A DNA stretch of 64,000 nt from Thunnus maccoyii (GCF_910596095.1 NC_056534.1:8246990-8310989); one strand, 5' to 3'; positions 12,545 to 24,800 are shown, counted from the stretch's first letter. The notes: generated by a model from the letters alone, not told the origin. Numbers and translations are program-made.

Positions 12545-13295
12545 AGAGAACACAAAACAAAAACTGACATACAAAATATGACCACTAAGGCTAATGTTAG
12601 TTAAGTTTGCTAATTAGCATGACTCATTGGCAATAAAGGTATCAACGCAGACAAATAATGTTGGATGAGTTTTTTTTTCATGAGCCATACATGAGCATAT
12701 TAAATACAGTATTGTTACCCATATAAGTTTTAACACAAACTAATAGCACAAGAAAGCTAATTTAAAGTAATTTACAGGAAAAAGTAGCTAATTTGCTTTA
12801 GCACCACAAAGAAGGCTGTAGCTTGTCAGTGTGTTGGTTTTAACTAGCATAGCTACTGCAAGCTAGCAATATAAAATAACTTACAGTTAGTTATTTAATA
12901 CAATGGCTCTCTAATAATGGCTACCAGTGAATCTTGCTCTTCAAATTTTTCCATTTTGTGAATAAATTTGAAAGGTAGGAGAGGCAAAAAAAATTTGAGA
13001 AACTTTTTTGTTGTGTGTTGATGTGTTTTTTGGTAATTTTCAAGATATTTACCAGGTATGATTGTGTTCTACTGGGCTGCACTGATTGAAATATTTTCAT
13101 AACTTTACAAAACTGTGTCCTTATTATGTTTTACAGAAGTGGTTGAAAGGTTTTTTTTCTGTGTATTGAAGAGCATTAGGTAGTCCTACTCTTGTATGTT
13201 GACACTATGAAAGTCTGCTCAACATTTCATGGCAATAGTGAAATTACTGTATTGAGTTAAAATGGTTTAACAGGATGGCTTGTAAAAGGTCCTTG
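12545..13295. other. Intergenic segment present only after pla2g6 copy 1
   Basis: Matching sequence after pla2g6 copy 2 jumps from the counterpart of 12544 to that of 13296 (around 44355-44372). These roughly 750 AT-rich bases are therefore specific to unit 1. No gene, terminal repeat or open frame of note is seen. It lies between the convergent ends of pla2g6 and Ig-1. Confidence 0.6.
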
Positions 13296-13572
13296 TTTCT
13301 ATGGATGTCCATCACTGCCAGTGTGCTCCTGAGGTGCTCGCTCATGTAACACCAGAAACATATCCCTTCGTACATCATGAAGGAAGGTTACATTCATTCT
13401 CTTTAAGTTTTTGTTTTCTGTATAATTTTAGGGATCCACCACCTGGCCATTATACCTGAAAAAAAAGAAAAGAATGTACTGTGTAAGTGTAATGTGGGTT
13501 AATTATGTTTCAAAGTAGGCTGTTTAAAAATATATAAGAAAAACAATTTTTACATCTCAAAATCTTTAACTA

Positions 13573-13618
13573 CTTAAAAGGTATGTATGTACTTTAAGGT
13601 ACACACATACCTTTTAAG
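13573..13618. repeat. Small inverted repeat near the 3' end of Ig-1
   Basis: Arms 13573-13592 and 13599-13618 (CTTAAAAGGTATGTATGTAC and its complement) pair at 19 of 20 positions around a 6-base loop. The matching places behind Ig-2 and Ig-4 have an unrelated short sequence, so the hairpin is specific to this copy. Confidence 0.7.
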
Positions 13619-13815
13619 CAAGTTTCATGAAAATCTGATCATTGGTGTGTTCAGTGATTATCAATGTAGATTTTAAACACCACAGTGAAAGAACTTAACC
13701 CACAAGTTTTATCAAAACAGTACCAGTAGGGTCTGAGATATCATATAGTCCAACCTATAATAAGCTACGTAATTCTTATTTCCCTCAAATATAATCAGTT
13801 GTAATGAAGAGATGC

Positions 13816-16800
13816 TTACTCAGGGGTTGTATTGGATCTAAAGTGGACAACAGCATAGGGGACATGCTCCTGTTCTTGGGGCTGATGTGGCTGGACGGTG
13901 GTGTAGAGCGGATCTGTCTGGTTCTTAGAGAAGTTGATTCTGCTGTAGTAAAGGTCATCCTGCTCTGTTGCTTGAGCTGAGATGTCTTCATACACAGGAC
14001 CAGGGTTTAGCTGATAAAGAAACAAAATAATATTACTTTACAGTACATTGTATTTAAAGTTTTGGCTGATCCTCCAAAACAAAGAAATATGCAACAATTC
14101 TGAGTAGAGCACAACTGATAATGGTTTTGGAAGAGATATTAAATGATTGTTACAACAGATGTTTGGTATCTTTATGTTCCAGTTTCATGAATAACAATAA
14201 AAATATTTTTCCCCATTTAGGGTTTCTCCAAGAGAATTATCAACACTGAAAATAATGATAAAACAGTGTTTAGTAAAGTAATAATCTGCGAGAAAAACAT
14301 TTAAAGAGGGTTGTGGTCAGTAATGTTTATTTTACCTGCTCCATATTGTCTGATGTTTCAAGTCTAGGAGAACGGCTGGAGGACCTCTTTCTTCTGTTTA
14401 GTGAAATGAGTGAATATAAAAATGAAAAGATGATGTCAGATTAGTGTGTAAATGTCATGACTCTGCAACAAAGCTCATTGTTTCTCACCTAATCCAGAAG
14501 AAGACAGTGAGTGGTATTATAACCAGGAGAGCAGCAACAACTCCTGCAACTGCTGGAGTTGTTGCTGTAACAACTCCAACAGTTGCAGGAGTTTTTGCCG
14601 TAACAACTCCAACTGCTGCTGTTGATGTTCCTGTGGTACTTTGGACAGTGAGAGTCTTTTCACCAGAGTTGATGTTTTGGTGGGTTTTGACAGCACATGA
14701 GTAGTTTCCTGCATGTTGAATGCTGACTGAGTCTAGAACCAGGTGTTTGTTTTGGCTCTCTGGCACTGTCAGAGGTCGACTGTTCAAGTACCAAATGTAG
14801 TTTGTGTTGTCAGTCAGAGGACAGCTGGTACTGCAGGTCAGTGTGACTCTCTGGCCCTCTGTCACCACAGCAGGATGCAACTTAACTTCCAAGCCTGAAA
14901 GATGATTAGATTAGTCAGTAAATGTAAAAGAGACGTATCATCTCAAAAGTCTTCATACCTAAATTACAAACTAGGTTTGTCACTGTCCTTCAAAACAACT
15001 CAGATGACATGATGATAAAAAAACAACTCATATACAGTAAGTGTTTTCTAATCTGCCACTCCTATGTTTAAGGTACAGACAGGTTTAGGTAACTAAAACT
15101 ACTGTACTTAGTTAAAATCACCATCATGGTTAAAAAAATGCTTTGTAGAAGATGAGACATGAAGCACAGACTCCTGTGTCAGAGTCACAGCCTTTGTAGG
15201 CTCATCCATCCATTCTGATCTCCTCTCTAACTATGGTGGCTGAGAGAGCTCAATGCACTGCAACTTATTAAAACACAAACAAATGAAGATCTTCGTCTTT
15301 TTGACACATATGTGACATGAAGAAATACACTGCAAATAAATAAACAATGCAAACTGTACAGAGTAGTAAATAGGCTTGTAGGCTACACACAAAATCAAAT
15401 TTGAAACTAAAACAAACATTGTTAGCTCAATTTTGAACACCAGACAGCAAGTCCTGACCTCAGTTTTTCATGTCTCCCAGACACTTCTTTATTTTTGTAA
15501 CTTCCCTTTTATCTGCTTGTGTTTCCTATATTAGAAGCACATTTCTTTATACTGTGTGTCACAGTGGTGAACATGTTTTCTTAATTTGCCTGTTAACATG
15601 CATTTTTTTAAGTTGCAGCATGTTGAACTCTCTCTCTCCTACACTGTTTTAGTGGAGATACAACTTCTACAATGATTTGACACATTTAAATGTGCATGAT
15701 GTTTTAATTAGACCACTGAGACAGTAGACAGAATGCAGGCTCCTAATTTAGTTAAAGTTGTGAAATTAAGATTTATCTGTTAAAGTTCTTAAAACGGTGA
15801 ATAATTGGACCATGGCTTCACTGTGAATGATTTATTGTGTGATATTTAAGAAATCACTGGTCTGATTTTGACAAAACACAGATGCATCTTTACACTTTGT
15901 TGTTATGAATTTCAGGTGGTGCACGACCCTGCATACAGCTTATTGTGTGCACTTAATTTAGCTACAGTTACATAATTTTGACTGTCTTTTGTTAGTGTTA
16001 TCATATTAAGCATGAACCAGCCTTTAGTCCTCTTGTAGGCATTAAAGAATAAAGTCTTCTGACTGCTGTTAGTACATGGTGAGGGAGCAGCACAGTCTCT
16101 ATTGAAAAGTATACAGACAGGAATTACCTGAGACAATCAGAGTCACTCCAGGTGGATTACCCTTCCGTACTTCATCATCTTTTAGGAGTCTGAATGTGTA
16201 TTCTGCTGAGTCAGTCTTCTTCAGGTTTTTGATTCTCAGGATGTGCTGGTTGTTCATGTTGTCATGATACTGCACGTGAACTGGATCCTCAGTCGGCTCC
16301 ACAGCTTCCTCCTCACCACTTCTCTTCATTTTATACCAAACTTTAGACACAGGCTGCTGGTTGTCAGGATGCAAATATTCACTTGAAATGTTCACTGAAG
16401 AGCCTTCCAGGGCACAGATTCTCCTACTGATGTAATTTACACTCCAGCAGTTCTCATCATCAACACCTGAAATATAGATGAAAGACTTAAAATAGGGTCA
16501 CTCTAAATAACTGCTAAAGTAGCCTTGCCTAATGCTTAAATAAAAAAAATCTGTGGTAGAAGTTCAGGTGTTTTTTATAAATCATGTTTTCTGCAAATCA
16601 GGAAATATCACATAATGTGAAAGCAGCGAAAGCACCTCTTTAAACACCTCATATTAGTTTTTTGCAAAAAATGTAACACATTGTTTGGATTTATACTGAA
16701 GCTTGCATTTAATTTTTCTTTATGGCACAATCTCTAAAATGAAATGGTTAAGTATCTTTAAATTTCTAATGTGTAATTATTGTGTAATTATTATGTGTTG

Positions 16801-18764
16801 TCGTTATACAGACTGTGATTAACAGCTTCACAAGCGAGTCATATCAACTCAAACACCAATCAGCAGTTCATGTTGTCTTTAATAAGACACACTGGTTACC
16901 AGCAGATCACCTCCATCACTGACTAAATCATAAGTCAGATAATGGATTAATAACACTACAAAGAAAATGAAAAGCAGGTTGAGTCGACACCTCTGAAATA
17001 TATTTCATGTTGCCCAATAAGCATGCAAACTAAAGACAAATGTGCCATCCTATAATATAACAGTAATAACAGACTGTAAGTTGGTTTATACTCACAGACT
17101 TCAGCAGAGTGCAGATCCTCGTGGTCTTTGACAGCACAGGAGAAGATATCAGGAGAGGAGTTGGGAACTAAAAGCTTCTCAGACATTAAGAGTCTGTTAT
17201 TGTACCATCTATAGGCAGTTTGGTTGTCAGCCAGTGGACAGCTGGTGTTACAGGTCAGTCTAGTATGATTCACCTCTGCAGGAGTCCTTTGTAGACCTAC
17301 TTCTGTTAAGCGATGTTAAAAACATTTTTCAACAGTTTATGTGTGTCATGTTGAATTAAATAAAAATAATATATTGATTACAAAATTAGTGCAGAAAAGA
17401 AGAATGTGTAGAATTGTAGTAAACATGTCAGTAACATAGTAAAATTAGAAAAGAAAGAAAGCAAAGATATGACAATTAGATGTCTGTTCTTAAAATATTG
17501 TTTTAAAGGTGTTCTAGGTGTGGGTGGTGGGAGTGGTGTTTGTGTAAATGTTTGTGGATGTTTGGAGAAAGTTAACCTCTGGGATATGTGATGGAGCAGG
17601 ACCCATCCACTGATGTCTGCTTTTTAGAACACATTCTTCCTTTAGCGTAGGTCACAGTAAAGCAGGTCGATGTGACAGAATCTGAACAAAAACAATTAAC
17701 ATTTAGTAATTTAACTGGTAAACACTTAGTTACAGTATTTCATAGGCTTTATAATTTAAGGCAAAGCTTAAATAGTAAAAATATTCTTGAAAGTGTTTAA
17801 CGTGAAGTTTTGTAACATGAAAAGGAGCCAAATGATGTCACTCACCCACTGAGACTTCAGGAGCTCTGAGATGCTTGTAGTCTTTGATAGCACAGGAGTA
17901 TCTGACTGCTTCCTCACTGCTGACCAGCTGTTGGTACCAGGGAGACCAGTCCTGATAGAGAAACTCTCCGTTCTTGTACCAGATGTAGGCTGCAGGGTTT
18001 TCAGTCAGAGGACAACTGGAGCTACAAATCAGTGATACTGTCTGTCCCTCTGTGGCAGGAATCACCTTCACCTGCAGGTCTGAGATGATGGTGAATAATG
18101 TAAGAATTCATATTCTGATTTCATTCTTAAAGTAATACATTAGTGAAAACCACCGTACCTGCAACATGGAGGAAGATTGTACTTTGCCTGCAGTCTTGTG
18201 GGTTTTCTGCACTCTCTCTACAGCAGTAAGACGTTGCATCATTGTCTGTCAGATCTTTGATTGTTAGAGTTGGATGACTCTCTTCAGACATGTTGTACGT
18301 TACACGATTTCCATCTGTAAACAGCTCATTGAGAACAGGCTTGGAGCCATCCTGGTATACAGTGAACCATTTCCTGCTTGAAGTGGGTTGTTCAGCTGAG
18401 CAGGGCAGATCCACTGATGAACCTTTTAAGGCACAGATGCTTTTGGCTTGTCCCTGAACCCCTTGAACAGAAGCATTGATTCATAATTATAACATTCTTC
18501 TCGTACTAATCACTAAATATTGATAGTATGAAATATTGTAAATGAAGGACATTTGATGTATAATCTGCAATTTTCTTCAAGTTGTGCACACTTTAACTCC
18601 TATAATCAAGTAAATCATTATTCTTTTTACAGATTACAGTTAATAATCTCATATTGTATATATCATGTTAACAGTCATTATATAAGAAGAAATAAACAAT
18701 AATTCATACCTGAGATGCACAGAATGAAAGCCATAAACACACAGCCAGCTTCTGCCAACAACAT
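13816..18764 (-). CDS. CD22/Siglec-like Ig receptor with ITIM tail, Ig-1 (type A), intact
   Basis: Likely an inhibitory surface receptor of leukocytes. Exons, in reading order from high to low: leader 18710-18764, V1 18159-18461, C2a 17846-18079, half-V 17577-17681, C2b 17096-17302, V3 16128-16466, C2c-stalk-membrane 14489-14894, tail-1 14336-14393, tail-2 13816-14010. The leader reads MLLAEAGCVFMAFILCIS. All ectodomain exons begin and end in phase 1. C2 exons show the paired TCSTSC cysteines typical of Siglec second domains. The membrane segment is AALLVIIPLTVFFWI, followed by basic RRKR. Tail tyrosines are VYEDI, LYYSRI (ITIM), LYTTV and VPYAVV (ITIM). No stop was found in any exon. Exact orthology (CD22 versus another Siglec) is uncertain. 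Confidence 0.85.
14538..14604 (-). repeat. 33-base coding minisatellite in the Ig-1 stalk
   Basis: Two units of 33 bases encode variants of VGVVTATTPAT between the last Ig domain and the membrane segment. The number of units differs among paralogs: two here, four in Ig-2, none in Ig-4. Confidence 0.85.
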
Positions 18765-20360
18765 GGCTGTTGTAGTCCCTCCGCTTCTAAACACAAAGTT
18801 GATCATATTAATTTTTTAATGGCCTTACCACACCTGCTGTGTTTATGAAAGTTCATAAAACATCAAAACTATAAAGAAATGGTCAAAATCAACAGCCGTC
18901 CTCTTACAGAGTAAAGACTTAAGAGGACAGAATGGACTGTTGGTCATTGTGAGAGTTGCGGGCAGATGTACAGCATGAAGCTCTGACACCTAAAATTCAC
19001 TTCCTTCTTGCTTCTTCCTCTAGTACAGAATCTACCTCACATAGTTCAGTATTTATTTGACGTCATATTCTGACAAGGAAAACGTTGATTTTAACTTGGA
19101 GGGCCATTATTTTTCTTACTCTGTATCTCATCACAATTATTACTGTTATTTTCTGTTTTTATAGTGTATTGGTTCTTCATGCCAGATATTTTAGTGTTGA
19201 ACTGCATTATATTTTCATTGAAAAGCTGTAAAAACTGCTGAAGTGAGAACAGAGAGATGTGAAGCTGTCTATTGACAGTGATGGTGGTTTCTGTGGTGGA
19301 AACTGCAGAAGTTTATGGTAACTTAAAACACTGCAGAGCATGCAGAATATGACTAATAATAGTATAATATGTTGTACATGAAGGACATCTGAAGAAAGCT
19401 TGAGAGCATTTTTGTTTTTTTATTCTTCCTTTCTGTTTTCTGTATCAATCTGCAATTTTCTACAAATTGTTCACACTATAACTCTTAAACTCCATTAAAC
19501 ATGTTATGTGTAAGTCTTACAGTTAACAGTAAATGATCATTACATCAGAGAGGATAAACATTTATATGTGAGATGTTGGGGCTGAAACCAGTAAACACAC
19601 ATCCAACTTCTGCCAACAACATGGTTGTTTTAGTCCCTCGCTTCTAATCAGTGGACCTTTTTCACAGCAAACACTTTGACTTTTTCAAGCAGGAAAAGTA
19701 CAGGTGTAAATAATAACATTAATGTTGCCACCAATACTGGGTCTATAAGTTGATTATAACAGTGTTTATATCTGCTGCTGACATTACTGAAGAGTCTAAA
19801 TTAAGAGCAGGTTTATAGAGAAATGACTGAAGCCAGAATGGTCTGTTGGTCAGTGTGAGGGCGGCTAGCAGACATGCTGCATGTAGCTCTGATACCAAAA
19901 ATAAACCTCCTTCCTCATTATAATTCTTAGTAAAACCACAGATAAACAATCTATGTAGTGCAGCAGTTGTTTAGTTATTTGATGTCATATTTTGACATGG
20001 AGAACCTTCATATTTACTTTAAGGTGTCATTGTTTCTTATTTTTAAGTAATGTATCGGCTCATCATGCAACATGCAGCAGTGTTAAGCTGCATCAAGTTA
20101 TCATAAAAGGTGTCAAAGTTGTCAACGTTGGTCAGAGAGGTGTGAGACTGTCTGTGTTTGTTTCATGGTGAAAAAAAAAACACTTGTGAAGAGGAAGCTG
20201 CAGACATAGTTTTTATGATCACATCATACACTACAGAACATACAGAGCAAAATGAGTTTTACAAAAGCATTTTTACAGTTATAGCTGCTAATCAAACAGA
20301 AAGCACAGTAATACAACATGAAGCACACCATAGCACACTACTATAAGTATTCTGTTCTCA
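18765..20360. other. Upstream region of Ig-1 with a duplicated leader/upstream block
   Basis: It holds two related stretches, about 18765-19560 and 19623-20360. Each follows a leader exon, and both share a run beginning near GGACTGTTGGTCATTGTGAG. Related blocks follow Ig-2, Ig-4 and Ig-5. The promoter probably lies in the first stretch. I see no clear TATA box and no other gene. Confidence 0.55.
19568..19622 (-). pseudogene. Second, decayed leader exon upstream of Ig-1
   Basis: On the minus strand it starts MLLAEVGCVFTGFSPNIS, clearly a copy of the Ig-1 leader about 860 bases further upstream. The hydrophobic core is weakened (FSPN) and the donor splice site is changed (CTCACATAT instead of CTCAGGTAT). 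Flanking upstream sequence is duplicated with it. Confidence 0.75.
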
Positions 20361-20930
20361 ATGATGCAACATGTCCGTCAACAATCCACAACAAATCTCA
20401 TTCTCAGTTCACATAGTGTTGGTTATGTCCTCTTAGTGATTAAAGACATCAGTCCATTTACAATATTCAGTATTTGGGAGGACCCATCATGCTGTGAAGT
20501 TTGTATTTCACTCAGAAACTGGAAACTAGAAAGCTGGACTAACTAGCTTCCACTCAGAAAGTGAGAGCTATGTAAACTAGCTTGTTAATGTTAGCACTGA
20601 TTCCCACAAGACGTCATTTTTGTTCACGTTATTTCAACTCCTGCTGAGTCATTCTGCACACTCAGTGCTGTGTTTGTCCCACATTATTAAAAGGAGGAGG
20701 TCTAGTTAGCATTAGCTGTCTCTCTTTCACAGGTCCAAATACAGTATGATGATGGAAAATGATCAGACTGTCAAAACTATAAGTTGAAACTAACAGCAAT
20801 GGGTCCTTTAATGTCAGCAGCCCCCCATGAATTTAATCAGGACACTGAGTAACATGCTGTAAACAGTGTTCAAATCACAGATGGGACCAAGTAACAGCTA
20901 ACAATGACTAGCAAGAACTAACAATGTATG
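20361..20930 (-). pseudogene. Scrap of a type B receptor gene (tail intron only)
   Basis: From 20407 the sequence matches the intron between the two tail exons of Ig-3 (from 30803), Ig-5 (from 49107) and Ig-6 (from 58606). Bases 20361-20400 match sequence downstream of Ig-3 (about 28995-29035). No exon survives. It marks where a type B gene once stood next to Ig-1. Confidence 0.7.
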
Positions 20931-21000
20931 AACCATTTGGATGAGTTGACTGTTGTTCAGTGTGAAGGTGGTTGCATGTGGATCTGACATCAAAATTTCA

Positions 21001-21457
21001 GACAGACCTCACCATCTCTTGAACAATGCTGCTAGCATGGCTAAAAATCAGTAGCAGAGAATCCAGAATCTGTAAATGAGCTAATTTTGATGTCAAAGTG
21101 CTGGTTTTTCAGGTTTTGATCAGAATGTGTTGTCAAACACTTTTAATATGAACTAAAGCTCACATTTACTCTATTATCTTTTGAGTCATACATTTGTTCT
21201 TGTACAGGGTGATGGTGACCAGTGTTCTGGCTGACTGACATCCAGGAGAACTGCACATCTTCAGGAACTATGACCCTCCCTCCGTCCACAGAGAGCCCCC
21301 GTATGCCACCACGGCCACGTTCCAGCCTCTTACTGTCCCACAAGGTACTAGACCTACTGCACGAGTGCTCAAATGTTTTATGAATGGTGGGTGGTGGTGT
21401 GTGTTGCTGTCTGCCACAGTGTCCTTAATGTTGCCACCAGATGGTGACATAGTAAAG
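21001..21457 (+). pseudogene. pla2g6 fragment: one exon plus flanking intron
   Basis: It matches pla2g6 copy 1 from about 7460 to 7955. The exon at 21208-21344 keeps both splice sites and reads VMVTSVLAD, then a stop (TGA at 21236-21238, where the intact copies have AGA), then [12 protein letters not shown]. No other pla2g6 exon lies nearby, so this is a relic of a third copy. Confidence 0.9.
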
Positions 21458-21807
21458 TCACCATTTTTAACTCCTGCAGTGTTTACTGACACAGAGCAGC
21501 CAGATATGGCTGTCAAAGAGTAAATGATTAGGTGCTATAGCTGACATTTTTCTCAGTTGATGCAGTCTCATCATACGTCTCACAATCTTTAACTACATTC
21601 TAGTAACCTTTTAAGCAAGATTCCTGAAAATCTGATCATTGGTGTGTTCAATGATTATCAATGTAGATTTTAAACACCACAGTGAAAGAACCCACAAGTT
21701 TTATCAAAACAGTACCAGTGGAGTCTGAGATATCATAAAGCCCAGCCTGTAATAAGCTACATAATTCTTATTTCCCTCAAATATAATCAGTTATAATGAA
21801 GAGATGC

Positions 21808-24800
21808 TTACTCAGGGGTTCTGTTGGATCTAAAGCGGACAACAGCATAGAGGACATGCGTCTGTTCTGTCTGGTTCTTAGAGAAGTTGATTCTGCTATA
21901 GTAAAGGTCATCCTGCTCTGTTGCCTGAGCTGAGATGTCTTCATACACAGGACCAGGGTTTAGCTGATAAAGAAACAAAATAATATTACTTTACATTACA
22001 TTGTATTTAAAGTTTTGGCTCCGAGTAGAGCACAACTGATAATGGTTTTGGAAGGTATATTAAATGATTGTAACAACAGACATTTGGTATCTTTATGTTC
22101 CAGTTTCATGAATAACAATAAAAATATTTTTTCCCATTTAAGGTTTCTCCAAGAGAATTATCGACACTGCAAATAATGATAAAACAGTGTTTAGTAAAGT
22201 AATAATCTGCAAGAAAAGCATTTAAACAGGGTTGTTGTCAGTAATGTTATGTAATGTAGCAGAATTGTTTAAATTATTTTATTTTACCTGCTCCATATTG
22301 TCTGATGTTTCAAGTCTAGGAGAACGGCTGGAGGACCTCTTTCTCCTGTTTAGTTAAATGAGTGAATATAAAAATGAATAGATGATGTCAGGTTAGTGTG
22401 TAAATGTCATGACTCTGAAACAAAGCTCATTGTTTCTCACCTAATCCAGAAGAAGACAGTGAGTGGTATTATAACCAGGAGAGCAGCAACAACTCCAACA
22501 GTTGCAGGAGTTGTTGCCGTAACAACTCCAACAGTTGCAGGAGTTGTTGCCGTAACAACTTCAACAGTTGCAGGAGTTGTTGCCGTAACAACTTCAACAG
22601 TTGCAGGAGTTGTTGCTGTAACAACTCCAACTGCTGCTGTTGATGTTCCTGTGGTACTTTGGACAGTGAGAGTCTTTTCACCAGAGTTGATGTTTTGGTG
22701 GGTTTTGACAGCACATGCATAGTTTCCTGCATGCTGAATGCTGACTGGGTCTAGAACCAGGTGTTTGTTTTGGTTCTCTGGCACCATCAGAGATTGACTG
22801 TTCAAATACCAAATGTAGTTTGTGTTGTCAGTCAGAGGACAGCTGGTACTGCAGGTCAGTGTGACTCTCTGGCCCTCTGTCACCACAGCAGGATGCAACT
22901 TAACTTCCAAGCCTGAAAGATGATTAGATTAGTCAGTTAATGTAAAAGAGATGTATCATCTCAAAAGTCCTCATACCTAAATTACAAACTAGGTTTGTCA
23001 CTGTCCTTCAAAACAACCCAGATGACATGATGATAAAAAAACAACAACTCATATACAGTAAGTGTTTTCTAATCTGCCACTCCAATGTTTAAGGTACAGA
23101 CAGGTTTAGGCAACTAAAACTACCGTACTTAGTTAAAATCACCATCATGGTTTAAAAAAATGCTTTGTAGAAGATGAGACATGAAGCACAGACTCCTGTG
23201 TCAGAGTCACAGCCTTTGTAGGCTCATCCATCCATTCTGATCTCCTCTCTAACTATGGTGGCTGATAGAGCTCAATGCACTGCAACTTATTAAAACACAA
23301 ACAAATGAAGACCTTCATCTTTTTGACACATATGTGACATAAAGAAACACACTGCAAATAAATAAACAATGCAAACTGTACAGAGTAGTAAATAGGCTTG
23401 TAGGTTACACACAAAATCAAATTCGAAACTGAAACAAACATTGTTAGCTCATTTTTGAACACTAAAAAGCAAATCCTGACATCAATTTTTCATGTCCCCC
23501 AGACACTTCTTTATTTTTGTAACTTTCCTTTTATCTGCTTGTGTTTCCTATTTTTGAAGCACATTTCTTTATACTGTGTGTCAAAGTGGTGAAAATGTTT
23601 TCTTCATTTGCCTGTTTACATGCTTTTTTTTTAAGTTGTAGCATGTTGAACTCTCTCTCTCTCCTACACTGTTTTAGTGGAGATACAACTTCTACAATGA
23701 TTTGACACATTTAAATATGCATGATGTTTTAATGAGACCATTGAGACAGTAGACAGAATGCAGGCTCCTAATTTAGCCAAAGTTGCGATATTAAGATTTA
23801 TCTGTTAAAGTTCTTAAAACGGTGAATAATTGGACCATGGCTTCACTGTGAATGATTTATTGTGTGATATTTAAGAAATCACTGTTCTGATTTTGACAAA
23901 ACACAGATACATCTTTACACTTTGTTGTTATGAATTTCAGGTGGTGCACGACCCTGCATACAGGTTATTGTGTGCACTTAATTTAGCTACAGTTATATCG
24001 TTTTGACTTTCTACTCTTTTGTTAGTGTTCTCATATTAAGCATGAACCAGCCTTTAGTCTTCTTGTAGGCATTAAAGAGTAAAGTCTGCTGACTGCTGTT
24101 AGTACATGGTGAGGGAACAGCACAGTCTCTATTGAAAAGTATACAGACAGGAATTACCTGAGACAATCAGAGTCACTCCAGGTGGATCACCCTTCAGTCT
24201 CCGTCTATCTTTTTGGAGTCTGAATATGTATTCTGCTGAGTCAGTCTTCTTCAGGTTTTTGATTCTCAGGATGTGCTGGTTGTTCATGTTGTCAAGATAC
24301 TGCACGCGAACTGCATCCTCAGTCGTCTCCACAGCTTCCTCCTCACCACTTCTCTTCATTTTATACCAAACTTTAGACTCAGGCTGCTGGTTGTCAGGAT
24401 ACAAATATTCACTTGAAATGTTCACTGAAGAGCCTTCCAGGGCACAGATTCTCCTTCTGATGTAATTTACACTCCAGCAGTTCTTATAATCAACACCTGA
24501 AATATAGATTAAAGACTTAAAATAGGGTCACTCTAAATAACTGCTAAAGTAGCCTTGCCTAATACTTAAATAAAAAAATCTGTGGGAGAAGTTCAGGTGT
24601 TTTTTATAAATCATGTTTTCTGTAAATCAGGAAATATCACATAATGTGAAAGCAGCTAAAGTGCCTTTTTAAACACCTCATATTAGTTTTTTGCAAAAAA
24701 TGTAAAACATTGTTTGGATTTATACTGAAGCTTGCATTTAATTTTTCTTTATGGCACAATCTCTACAATGAAATGGTTAAGTATTTTTAAATTTCTAATG

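Noticed and set aside
14517-14714. Leu/Gln-rich frame opposite the receptor reading frame in the stalk, and similar ones in Ig-2
   Set aside because: It is a frame-shifted reading of the 33-base repeat. The phase-1 receptor frame with Ig motifs and membrane segment is the real one.
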